Shown: positions 1-5,686 of the stretch, piece by piece | Layout: the number at the start of each line of letters is the position of its first letter | Numbering within the stretch: the stretch's first letter is position 1 | From: Nonomuraea sp. | GTDB lineage: Bacteria > Actinomycetota > Actinomycetes > Streptosporangiales > Streptosporangiaceae | NCBI GenBank assembly: GCA_013362835.1 | Contig: JABFVJ010000162.1 | Location: 1-7,977 of the forward strand | Length of the DNA: 7,977 bases | Reading direction: 5' to 3' | Made by a program: the position numbers and the translations under genes | Notes under the pieces: model-generated | Database searches by the model: none | What the model was told of the DNA's origin: nothing | What the model saw: only the letters and a program-made list of their open reading frames with translations

Positions 1-371
1 GGCTGCGGGTGCCGCTCGCCGGGCTCGCGGCCGGGTTCGTGCTGGTCGTCGTGCTCGGGGCGAGCCTCGCCGCGCTCTCGTACGCCGCCGCGCTGACCCT
101 GAACGAGCAGCTGTTCGCCCCGGTGATGTCCACCGCGGTGATCCCGCTGGTCCTGCTGTCGGGGTCGTTCCTGCCGATGTCGATGGCGCCCGCCTGGCTG
201 GACGCCATCTCCCACATCAGCCCCTTCAGGTACGTCCTGGAGGCGCTGCGCGACCTGTTCGCCGGCCGCTACGCCACGGGGACGGTCGGGCTCGGCGTCG
301 CGGTCACGGTCGTGTTCGCCGTGGTCAGCCTCACCGTGGGCACCCGCGTCTTCAACCGGGAGACCGCGTGA
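1..371 (+). CDS. ABC-2 type transporter permease (DrrB-like), C-terminal fragment
   Basis: This is the C-terminal part of an integral membrane permease of the ABC-2 family, the class that works with a separate ATPase to export drugs, lipids or polysaccharides. The reading frame is open from base 3 (Leu-Arg-Val-Pro...), so the GTG at 9 is probably internal and the true start lies upstream. Visible are three to four hydrophobic segments: one near the left edge (GLAAGFVLVVVLGASLAAL), one centred on VIPLVLLSGSFLPMSMAP, and a last one near the C-terminus (GLGVAVTVVFAVVSLTVG). The LSGSFLPMSMAPAWL stretch followed by ISPFRYVLEALRDLFAG is the hallmark of the DrrB/ABC-2 C-terminal region. The ATPase partner is expected upstream, outside the window. 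It converges on the subtilase with only 13 bases between stop codons. The substrate cannot be inferred. Confidence 0.88.
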   Translation, partial: LRVPLAGLAAGFVLVVVLGASLAALSYAAALTLNEQLFAPVMSTAVIPLVLLSGSFLPMSMAPAWLDAISHISPFRYVLEALRDLFAGRYATGTVGLGVAVTVVFAVVSLTVGTRVFNRETA

Positions 372-393
372 GCGGCCCGCCCGGTCAGGCCGC
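372..393. terminator. Hairpin between convergent permease and protease ends
   Basis: GCGGCC (372-377) and GGCCGC (388-393) are perfect 6-bp inverted arms with a 10-base loop. They begin right after the permease stop (369-371) and overlap the protease stop (385-387). There is no T tract, as is usual in high-GC actinomycetes. The position suggests a compact bidirectional terminator, but the stem is short and this is inference. Confidence 0.4.
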
Positions 394-1743
394 GCTCCGC
401 GCCCGCCGGTTCAGGGCGGCGAGGATGCCCGCCGGGTCGAGCGTCCCGTAACCGTAGTCGTAGTCGAACCCCACCTCGCTGCGGTCCTCGGCGGTACGCC
501 GCAGCAGCGCCCGCAACTGGGCCGGCGACAGCCTGGCGGCCGGCCACCGGGTGCGTACGGCGGCCACCAGCCCGGCCGCCACCGGCGTCGCCGCCGACGT
601 GCCGGTGTCCGGCTCCCCTTCGCCGAACGCCTTCGACCCGGAGAAGTGCGTGTACGCGCACACGTCCGGCTTGCGCGCGGTCAGCCGCCCCGGCCCCTGC
701 GAGGAGTAGCCCACCCGGGCGCCGTTGACGTCGACGCCGCCGATCGACAGCGCCTTCTGATGCGAGTTGGCCCCCGCGATGGGCCGGTTGGGGTAGGCGC
801 ACCGGCCGTCGGGGCACTCCCTGCCGCAGTTGCCCGCCGCGAACAGCACGTCCGCGCCCGCCCGGTCGAGACTGGCCACGATCAGGTTGAACGGGTGGGC
901 CGCGTTGTCGGAGTAGTTGCCGGGATGCCCGACGGGGAAGTCCCATTCCGGCGAGAACGACCCCCACGAGTTGCTCACCACCAGCGCCCTGGACGCTTCG
1001 GGCTGCGCGTCGAGAACCGCCCGCAGGTGGGCGAAGGCGGCCACCGCGTCCGACAGCAGCCCGTCGAGCGCCGAGCCGCCCGGCCGGGCCGACAGCAGCA
1101 CCGGGATGTCGATCAGGGACGCCTGCGGCGCGGCGATGAGCGCGTCGAAGGCGCACATCGTGCCGTGGTCGACCGCGAACTGGCCCGGCCTCCCCGTCAC
1201 GCCCGAGGGGTTCCAGCTCCGCTCGGCGTCGAGCGTGACGCCCCTGCCGAGCTGCCTGGCCACGTGCGCGGCGTTGACGCCGGTGTCGAGCACGGCGAGC
1301 GCCACGCCCGACCCGTCGAGGCCCTCGGCGTGCAGCCCGGGGACGTTGAGCAGCCGCTCGACGTCGTGCCAGTCGCCGACCGGCGGGTCGCCGCCGCAGG
1401 TCGGCGTGGACTCGATGACCGGATCGGCGAAGACGCCGACGACGTCGGGGCGGAGCGTGGGCAGCAGCGTGACCCGGGAGGTCAGCTCGTCGTCGGAGAT
1501 CGTGCCGCGGACGAGCACCGAGGCGTCCTCGGCGGCCAGCGAGAAGTCGAGGGGCTGATGGAGGGAGAGCGGATCGCCGCCGGCCGCGGGGACCGGCCTC
1601 GGCACGGCGACCGGTGTGAAGGCCATGTCGAGCTCGACGCCGGGCAGGCCGTCGGCCACGTCGGCCGTGGTGGCGGAGCGGCCGGGGTCGGCGACGGCCG
1701 CGACCAGGTCGGGGGAGGGGCGGAGCTGGATCAGGACCCGCAT
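385..1743 (-). CDS. S8 family serine peptidase (subtilase) without signal peptide
   Basis: This is a 452-residue subtilisin-family endopeptidase. The catalytic set is visible and intact: Asp153 in AVLDTGVN, His193 in VDHGTMCAFD, oxyanion-hole Asn305 in FAAGN, and nucleophile Ser383 in GTSAATPVAAGL. Residues 1 to about 115 precede the catalytic domain and end in a stretch (RPDVVGVFADPVIES) that resembles the end of an I9-type prodomain, so self-processing is plausible. The N-terminus (MRVLIQLRPSPDL) is not a signal peptide and no membrane anchor is seen, so the protein is probably cytoplasmic or leaves by an unusual route. It has six cysteines, three of them (306, 310, 315) in a small insert straight after the oxyanion Asn. 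The ATG at 1743-1741 has a modest GGTGGT ribosome site five bases upstream. The gene is divergent from the spermidine-synthase-like gene, with 184 bases shared between the starts. The substrate is unknown. Confidence 0.92.
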   Translation of the reverse strand: MRVLIQLRPSPDLVAAVADPGRSATTADVADGLPGVELDMAFTPVAVPRPVPAAGGDPLSLHQPLDFSLAAEDASVLVRGTISDDELTSRVTLLPTLRPDVVGVFADPVIESTPTCGGDPPVGDWHDVERLLNVPGLHAEGLDGSGVALAVLDTGVNAAHVARQLGRGVTLDAERSWNPSGVTGRPGQFAVDHGTMCAFDALIAAPQASLIDIPVLLSARPGGSALDGLLSDAVAAFAHLRAVLDAQPEASRALVVSNSWGSFSPEWDFPVGHPGNYSDNAAHPFNLIVASLDRAGADVLFAAGNCGRECPDGRCAYPNRPIAGANSHQKALSIGGVDVNGARVGYSSQGPGRLTARKPDVCAYTHFSGSKAFGEGEPDTGTSAATPVAAGLVAAVRTRWPAARLSPAQLRALLRRTAEDRSEVGFDYDYGYGTLDPAGILAALNRRARSAA

Positions 1744-1786
1744 GAGTCACCACCGAACGGTTGAGGGGAACGAACCTCCCAACATT

Positions 1787-1839
1787 CCTGCATTCCCTAC
1801 GCCCACGTCCAGCCCATTGCAGGGGTTGTGACCTGCAAT
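1787..1839. promoter_or_regulatory. Candidate operator: inverted repeat plus third half-site
   Basis: Between the divergent starts, ATTGCAGG (1816-1823) and CCTGCAAT (1832-1839) form perfect 8-bp inverted arms with an 8-base spacer. A further copy, CCTGCATT (1787-1794), matches the right arm at 7 of 8 positions. The pair lies about 75-95 bases upstream of the protease start and about 90-110 bases upstream of the SpeE-like start, well placed to control both. The low-GC arms stand out in this GC-rich sequence. No regulator gene is visible in the window. A transcribed hairpin is the alternative, but the site precedes both genes, which favours a protein-binding site. Confidence 0.5.
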
Positions 1840-1913
1840 AACACGCCAAAACCGGCGAACCGGACCAACATTCTTTCCGGGGCGTCAGACTTCCTTGTTT
1901 TCGGTCTGTTCAC

Positions 1914-1927
1914 TACGGTGATGCAGC
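1914..1927 (+). promoter_or_regulatory. Possible -10 element for (near-)leaderless transcription
   Basis: TACGGT (1914-1919) fits the actinobacterial TANNNT -10 pattern and ends eight bases before the ATG at 1928. TTCCTT at 1891-1896, 17 bases further up, is only a weak -35 match. The distance would put the transcript start at or next to the ATG. This agrees with the poor ribosome-binding sequence ahead of this gene. It is inference from spacing alone. Confidence 0.25.
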
Positions 1928-3964
1928 ATGACGCTCCAGGCGCAGACGCCGGTTTCCGACGGGGAAAGACACCACTGGCTGCCGGTGCGGCCGAGGCTCG
2001 TCCTCGCCAGTGCCTTCATGCTCTTCCTCGAACTGGCGCTCATCCGGTGGACCGGCTCGAACATCGTTCATCTGAGCTATTTCACCAATTTCGTCCTGCT
2101 GGGTTCTTTTCTTGGAATCGGGCTCGGTTTCCTGCGCGTGGGGCGGTCGCGGCGGCAGCCCTATTACTCGCCGGTCGTCCTGCTCGCCCTGGTGGCGATC
2201 GTCCTGACCTTCCCGGTGACCGTCGACAGGAACACCGAGGGCGTCCTGTACTGGACGAGCCTGTCCACCGTCGGCCCGCCCGCCTGGCTCATCCTGCCGG
2301 TGATCTTCATCGCCGCGGCGGCGGTGCTCATGGGGCCCGCCGAGCTCGTCGGGCGCTGCTTCCCCGAGCTGCCGCGCCTGGAGGCCTACCGCTACGACCT
2401 CATCGGCAGCCTCACCGGCATCGCCGCGTTCACCGCGCTGTCGTTCCTGTCGGCGCCGCCGGTGTTCTGGGGGCTGGTCGTGGCCCTGTGCTACGGCCTG
2501 CTGCTCGTGCCCCGGCCCCGCTCGCTCTACCTGGGCCTGGTGACCGTTCCCTCGCTCGCGGTGGTCGGGCTGCTGCTGGCCGAGACGCTGACGGCCGGTG
2601 CCATCTGGTCGCCGTACTACAAGGTGACGTTCAAGGCGATGCAGCTGCTCGGCGTCCCGGTCACCGACATCGCCGTCAACGGGATCCCGCACCAGCAGGC
2701 CGTGCCCGCCTTCGCCCGCCTGCAGTGGGAGCGCCAGTACGGCCTGCCGTACGAGCGGGCCTCCAAGCCGCCGCGGGACGTGCTGATCGTCGGCGCGGGC
2801 AGCGGCACCGACGTGGCCATCGCCCTGTCCAAGGGCGCCCAGCACGTCGACGCCGTCGAGATCGACCCCAAGCTGCGCGAGCTCGGCGGCTCGGTGCACC
2901 CCGACAAGCCCTACGACGACCCGCGCGTCACCACCCACGTCACCGACGGCCGCGCCTTCCTGGAACGCAGCGGCGACCGCTACGACCTGATCCTGTTCGC
3001 CCTGCCCGACTCGCTCACCCTGGTGTCGGGGGCCAGCTCGCTGCGCCTGGAGAGCTACCTGTTCACCGAGGAGGCCATGCAGGCCGCCCGCGCCCACCTC
3101 AAGCCCGGCGGCACGTTCTCGATGTACAACTACTACCGCGAGAGCTGGCTGGTCGACCGCCTGGCCTCCACCATGCAGGCGGCCTTCGGCCACAAACCCT
3201 GCGTCGACGTGGTCAGCACCGCCGGGCAGCAGGCCGTCATCACCGCCGGCGTGACCGCCTCGGCCCAGCGCTGCGCGAGCGAGTGGCCGGGCGCCGCGGC
3301 GGGCACCCCCGCGCCCGCCGACGACGACCGCCCGTTCCTCTACCTCAAGGACCGGACGATCCCGCCGATCTACATCATCACCCTCGGCCTGATCCTCATC
3401 GTCAGCCTGCTCGCCGTACGCGTCGTCGCCGGCCCCTACGGGCGCATGCGGCCCTACGCCGACCTGTTCCTGCTCGGGGTGGCGTTCCTGCTGCTGGAGA
3501 CCAAGAGCGTGACCGGCTTCGCGCTGCTGTTCGGCACCACGTGGGTGGTCAACGCGATCGTCTTCGCCGGAGTGCTCGTCGCGGTGCTCGCCGCCGTCGA
3601 GGTGACCCGCCGCTTCCGCGTGCCGCCCCTGCCCGTCATGTACGCCGTGCTCCTCGCCGGCCTGCTGCTCGCCTGGCTGGTGCCGAACGCGTGGCTGCTG
3701 TCGCTGCCGTTGCCCCTGCGCGCCGTGGCGGCCGTGACGGTGGCGTTCCTGCCGATCTTCGCCGCGAACGTCGTCTTCGCCAAACGATTCTCCGACACCG
3801 CCGACGCCACCACGTCCTTCGGCGCCAATCTGCTCGGCGCGATGGTCGGCGGCTGCCTGGAATACCTCGCCCTGGTGATCGGCTACAAGGGCCTGCTCAT
3901 CGTCGCGGCCCTGCTCTACCTGGGGGCCCTGGCGCTGATGCCGCGAAAGACCGCGCTCGTGTGA
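1928..3964 (+). CDS. Membrane-embedded spermidine-synthase-like protein (SpeE fold)
   Basis: This 678-residue protein has about seven hydrophobic helices at residues 23-220, a soluble Rossmann-type domain at about 225-450, and about seven more helices at 479-670. The central domain resembles polyamine aminopropyltransferases: WSPYYKV (227-233), the nucleotide-binding loop GAGSGTDV (289-296) followed by acidic VEID (310-313), and TDGRAFL (339-345). However, where spermidine synthases have D-S-x-D-P, this protein has A-L-P-D (358-361): the first, catalytic Asp is Ala358, and only the second acid, Asp361, is kept. True spermidine synthesis is therefore doubtful. Decarboxylated-SAM or SAM binding, or a methyltransferase-like role at the membrane, is possible but unproven. 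The C-terminal LLETKSVTGFALLFGTTWVV is typical of this membrane-fused SpeE-like family. I chose the ATG at 1928; the ribosome site is weak (GGTG), consistent with leaderless expression. It is divergent from the subtilase and 230 bases ahead of the hydrolase-like gene. Confidence 0.85.
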   Translation: MTLQAQTPVSDGERHHWLPVRPRLVLASAFMLFLELALIRWTGSNIVHLSYFTNFVLLGSFLGIGLGFLRVGRSRRQPYYSPVVLLALVAIVLTFPVTVDRNTEGVLYWTSLSTVGPPAWLILPVIFIAAAAVLMGPAELVGRCFPELPRLEAYRYDLIGSLTGIAAFTALSFLSAPPVFWGLVVALCYGLLLVPRPRSLYLGLVTVPSLAVVGLLLAETLTAGAIWSPYYKVTFKAMQLLGVPVTDIAVNGIPHQQAVPAFARLQWERQYGLPYERASKPPRDVLIVGAGSGTDVAIALSKGAQHVDAVEIDPKLRELGGSVHPDKPYDDPRVTTHVTDGRAFLERSGDRYDLILFALPDSLTLVSGASSLRLESYLFTEEAMQAARAHLKPGGTFSMYNYYRESWLVDRLASTMQAAFGHKPCVDVVSTAGQQAVITAGVTASAQRCASEWPGAAAGTPAPADDDRPFLYLKDRTIPPIYIITLGLILIVSLLAVRVVAGPYGRMRPYADLFLLGVAFLLLETKSVTGFALLFGTTWVVNAIVFAGVLVAVLAAVEVTRRFRVPPLPVMYAVLLAGLLLAWLVPNAWLLSLPLPLRAVAAVTVAFLPIFAANVVFAKRFSDTADATTSFGANLLGAMVGGCLEYLALVIGYKGLLIVAALLYLGALALMPRKTALV

Positions 3965-3981
3965 CGAATCCAATTACCTCG

Positions 3982-4015
3982 TGACGGTCTTCTGTAATGC
4001 CTTGACAGACGGTCA
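3982..4015. repeat. Inverted repeat downstream of SpeE-like gene
   Basis: TGACGGTCT (3982-3990) and AGACGGTCA (4007-4015) can pair over 9 bases with one central G-G mismatch and a 16-base loop. The core GACGGTC is also an exact direct repeat 25 bases apart. The right arm abuts the consensus -35 hexamer TTGACA (4002-4007). It may be a weak terminator for the upstream gene or an operator over the next promoter. No T tract follows. Confidence 0.35.
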
Positions 4016-4028
4016 GGATGAATAGTCG
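4002..4028 (+). promoter_or_regulatory. Candidate sigma-A-type promoter for hydrolase-like gene
   Basis: TTGACA (4002-4007) is a perfect housekeeping -35 hexamer. The -10 is weak: TAGTCG at 4023-4028 gives a 15-base spacer, slightly short. If used, it would give a leader of about 160 bases before the ATG at 4195. The -35 sits inside the inverted repeat at 3982-4015, so repression by a protein bound there is conceivable. Confidence 0.3.
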
Positions 4029-4079
4029 TCAGCGTGGGTTGATTTGTCGCTGCGTGCGAGGTGAGCTAGAGACATCGGC

Positions 4080-4136
4080 CCGCGAGTCGATCGCGGAAAT
4101 GGGTGAATCGTCAAAGGGAAAGAACGCTTCCCGGAA
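4080..4136 (+). other. Structured leader: two or three small hairpins
   Basis: The 230-base gap 3965-4194 has no gene. Within its presumed leader, CCGCGA (4080-4085)/TCGCGG (4091-4096) form a 6-bp stem with a 5-base loop. GGGAA (4116-4120)/TTCCC (4128-4132) form a second stem with a 7-base loop, and the latter overlaps the palindrome TTCC-C-GGAA (4128-4136). A GGGTGAATC string (4101-4109) lies between them. I could not assign it to a known riboswitch class. Confidence 0.3.
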
Positions 4137-4194
4137 AGGCAGGTGCGCGATCGGGGGTAACGTCCGCTAAACCCACGAGAAAAGGGTGACAGTC

Positions 4195-5529
4195 ATGGCG
4201 ACACCAGGGGCGGCCAGGATCGACGTCGAACGCGTTCTGGAGCAGGAGTCGGAGCCCGTGCCCGCCGGCCGCGCGGAGCAGGTCGCCCGAGCACTCCCGG
4301 CGGGAGTGTTCTTCACACAACAGACCCCGGGGCCCGCCGGGGACGCCCGCGGGCCCGACGCCCGCTGGCGGCTCACCTCGGCCCGGCCGTACGAGGGCCA
4401 CGCCGCCTCGGGGTCGGCCGCCGTCCACTACGGCGCCGGTCACGACGCCCTCGTCCGCCCCATGATCTTCGCCGACGGCTTCGGCTTCGGCCCGAGCGAC
4501 CTGCCGGGCCTGTGGAGGCGGCTGAACGAGCCGTACGCGCCCCACCGCGACCGCCTGCTCGACCGGCTCCTCGCCCAGGGCATCGACGTCGTGCTGCTCG
4601 GCTTCGACGCCCGCCACACCCACATCCAGGCCAACGCCGGGGTCGCGGCCGCGTGCGTACGCCGCGCCATCCGGGAACGCCGGGGCGCCGAGCCGCTGAT
4701 CGTGGGCGGCGTCGGCCTGGGCGGGCTCGTCACCCGCTACGCGCTGGCCGAGATGGAACGCCGCCGCGAGGACCACGAGACGCTGACGTACCTGTCCTAC
4801 GACACGCCGCACAACGGCGCGTGGATCCCGCTCGTCCTGCAGCAGCTGGCCTACTTCGCCGAACACCTCGCCCCCGCGGGCCAGGCGGACCTGATCAGGA
4901 GTCCCGCCGCCCAGCAGCTGCTGTGGGGATGGGTCGGCGACGCGCGCTACTCCGGGCCCGTCGCGACCGCGAGCCCGCTGCGCACCGCGTTCGTCGAGGA
5001 CCTGCGCGCCGCCGGCTGGTTCCCCACCAGGCCGCGCAAGCTCGGCGTCTCCAACGGCGCCGCCGACGGCACCGGCAGGAACGTCCCGCCCGACGCCCTG
5101 GCGTTCGAGTGGAACGCGCTCGGCGGGCTCGTCGGAGCGACCGTGCGCACCCAGCCCGACCGGGGGACCGGCCGGCGGGTGGGCGACATGAGGGCGCTGC
5201 CGCTCTGGGCGAGCAGGAGCCACACCAGCGACGTCGCCCCCTTCGACGGGGCGCCCGGCGGCACGCTCGCCACCTACGGCATGGTCGCCGACCAGCTCGG
5301 CGCGCCGATCGCCGGCCGGTTCAGGTCGGCGTGCTTCGTCCCGTCCGTGAGCGCCGTCGCGCTCCAGTACGACCCCGTGGACTGGACCGTGGACCTCTAC
5401 ACCGACATCACCGCCCTGTCACCGGAGCAGAGCGAGCTGGACGACCACCAGTGCGACTCCGACAACTCCGAACACGGCCAGGTCACCGGCACCCTCGCCG
5501 AATGGATCCTGACCCACCTGTCGAAGTAG
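4195..5529 (+). CDS. Alpha/beta-hydrolase (lipase/esterase-like) homologue lacking nucleophile Ser
   Basis: This is a 444-residue protein related to serine esterases and lipases of the alpha/beta-hydrolase fold. Numbering is from the ATG at 4195, preferred over the in-frame GTG at 4186 because AAAGGG (4181-4186) lies eight bases upstream as a ribosome site. Family features are an oxyanion-loop-like strand PMIFADGFGFG (89-99), strand GIDVVLLGFD (129-138), the nucleophile elbow region LIVGGVGLGGLVTRYALAEME (168-188), SYDTPHNGAW (201-210), the late FVPSVSAVAL stretch (381-390), and a probable catalytic His427 in NSEHGQ. At the elbow the expected G-x-S-x-G reads G-V-G-L-G: Gly174 (codon GGC, 4714-4716) replaces Ser, and no Ser or Cys lies close by. 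It may be a pseudoenzyme, a binding protein, or a one-base change (AGC to GGC). No signal peptide or membrane helix is seen, so it is probably cytoplasmic. A strong hairpin terminator follows. Confidence 0.75.
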   Translation: MATPGAARIDVERVLEQESEPVPAGRAEQVARALPAGVFFTQQTPGPAGDARGPDARWRLTSARPYEGHAASGSAAVHYGAGHDALVRPMIFADGFGFGPSDLPGLWRRLNEPYAPHRDRLLDRLLAQGIDVVLLGFDARHTHIQANAGVAAACVRRAIRERRGAEPLIVGGVGLGGLVTRYALAEMERRREDHETLTYLSYDTPHNGAWIPLVLQQLAYFAEHLAPAGQADLIRSPAAQQLLWGWVGDARYSGPVATASPLRTAFVEDLRAAGWFPTRPRKLGVSNGAADGTGRNVPPDALAFEWNALGGLVGATVRTQPDRGTGRRVGDMRALPLWASRSHTSDVAPFDGAPGGTLATYGMVADQLGAPIAGRFRSACFVPSVSAVALQYDPVDWTVDLYTDITALSPEQSELDDHQCDSDNSEHGQVTGTLAEWILTHLSK

Positions 5530-5542
5530 GCGCGACCCGCCA

Positions 5543-5581
5543 GGGGCGCCTCTGCGGGGTCGTTCCCCGCCGAGGCGCCCC
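5543..5581. terminator. Strong bidirectional hairpin terminator
   Basis: GGGGCGCCTC (5543-5552) pairs perfectly with GAGGCGCCCC (5572-5581). Inside it, GCGGGG (5554-5559) pairs with CCCCGC (5565-5570) around a TCGTT loop, with a single T-C mismatch between the two helices. That gives 16 base pairs, nearly all G-C. It starts 13 bases after the hydrolase-like stop and lies downstream of the convergent LCP gene, so it can serve both. There is no T tract, as is common in actinomycetes. Confidence 0.85.
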
Positions 5582-5600
5582 GGGGTGCGGCTTCGCGGTC

Positions 5601-5637
5601 CCGCGCGGCGTCAAGCGGCCTCACGGCCCGCGCGGCG
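5601..5637. repeat. GC-rich repeat and second hairpin in convergent gap
   Basis: CCGCGCGGCG occurs twice (5601-5610 and 5628-5637). Its palindromic core CCGCGCGG lets the two copies pair, and GGCC (5617-5620)/GGCC (5625-5628) forms a small stem between them. It lies on the LCP side of the main hairpin and may be an auxiliary terminator for the leftward LCP transcript. The function is inference. Confidence 0.35.
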
Positions 5638-5646
5638 GCCCTTCCC

Positions 5647-5686
5647 GCGCCCGTCAGCGCCTCTCAGCGCCCGTCAGCACCCGTCA
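5647..5686 (-). repeat. Four 10-bp tandem repeats ending at the LCP stop codon
   Basis: On the + strand the units are GCGCCCGTCA, GCGCCTCTCA, GCGCCCGTCA and GCACCCGTCA. Read on the LCP coding strand each unit begins with TGA, and the first TGA is the LCP stop codon (5686-5684). Because the period is 10, the four TGAs fall in frames 0, 1, 2 and 0, so every frame is closed within 30 bases. Confidence 0.75.

Noticed and set aside
269..1849. 526-codon - strand frame overlapping the subtilase
   Set aside because: Arg/Gly/Ala-rich shadow frame; the catalytic motifs are all in the 385-1743 frame.
1913..3973. 686-codon open frame on the - strand opposite the SpeE-like gene
   Set aside because: It is rich in Gly, Asp, Glu, Gln and His as expected of an antisense frame in high-GC DNA. 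The + strand frame has membrane helices and SAM motifs.
1828..3984. Long + strand open frame overlapping the SpeE-like gene
   Set aside because: Its translation is Arg/Ala/Gly/Pro-rich low-complexity sequence with no family motif. It is the GC-rich off-frame shadow of 1928-3964.
4071..4179. Cyclic-di-AMP (ydaO) riboswitch
   Set aside because: Only two short strings are loosely similar and the order and stems between them do not fit. Part of the similarity (a GAGGTGAGCT string) is on the opposite strand, so it is reported only as an open question.
4186..4194. GTG at 4186 as the start of the hydrolase-like gene
   Set aside because: It would lie inside the AAAGGGTG ribosome site itself. The ATG at 4195 is correctly spaced from that site.
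5601..5686. CRISPR-like or attachment-site repeat
   Set aside because: Units are only 10 bases, contiguous and without spacers, and no integrase or tRNA gene is nearby.
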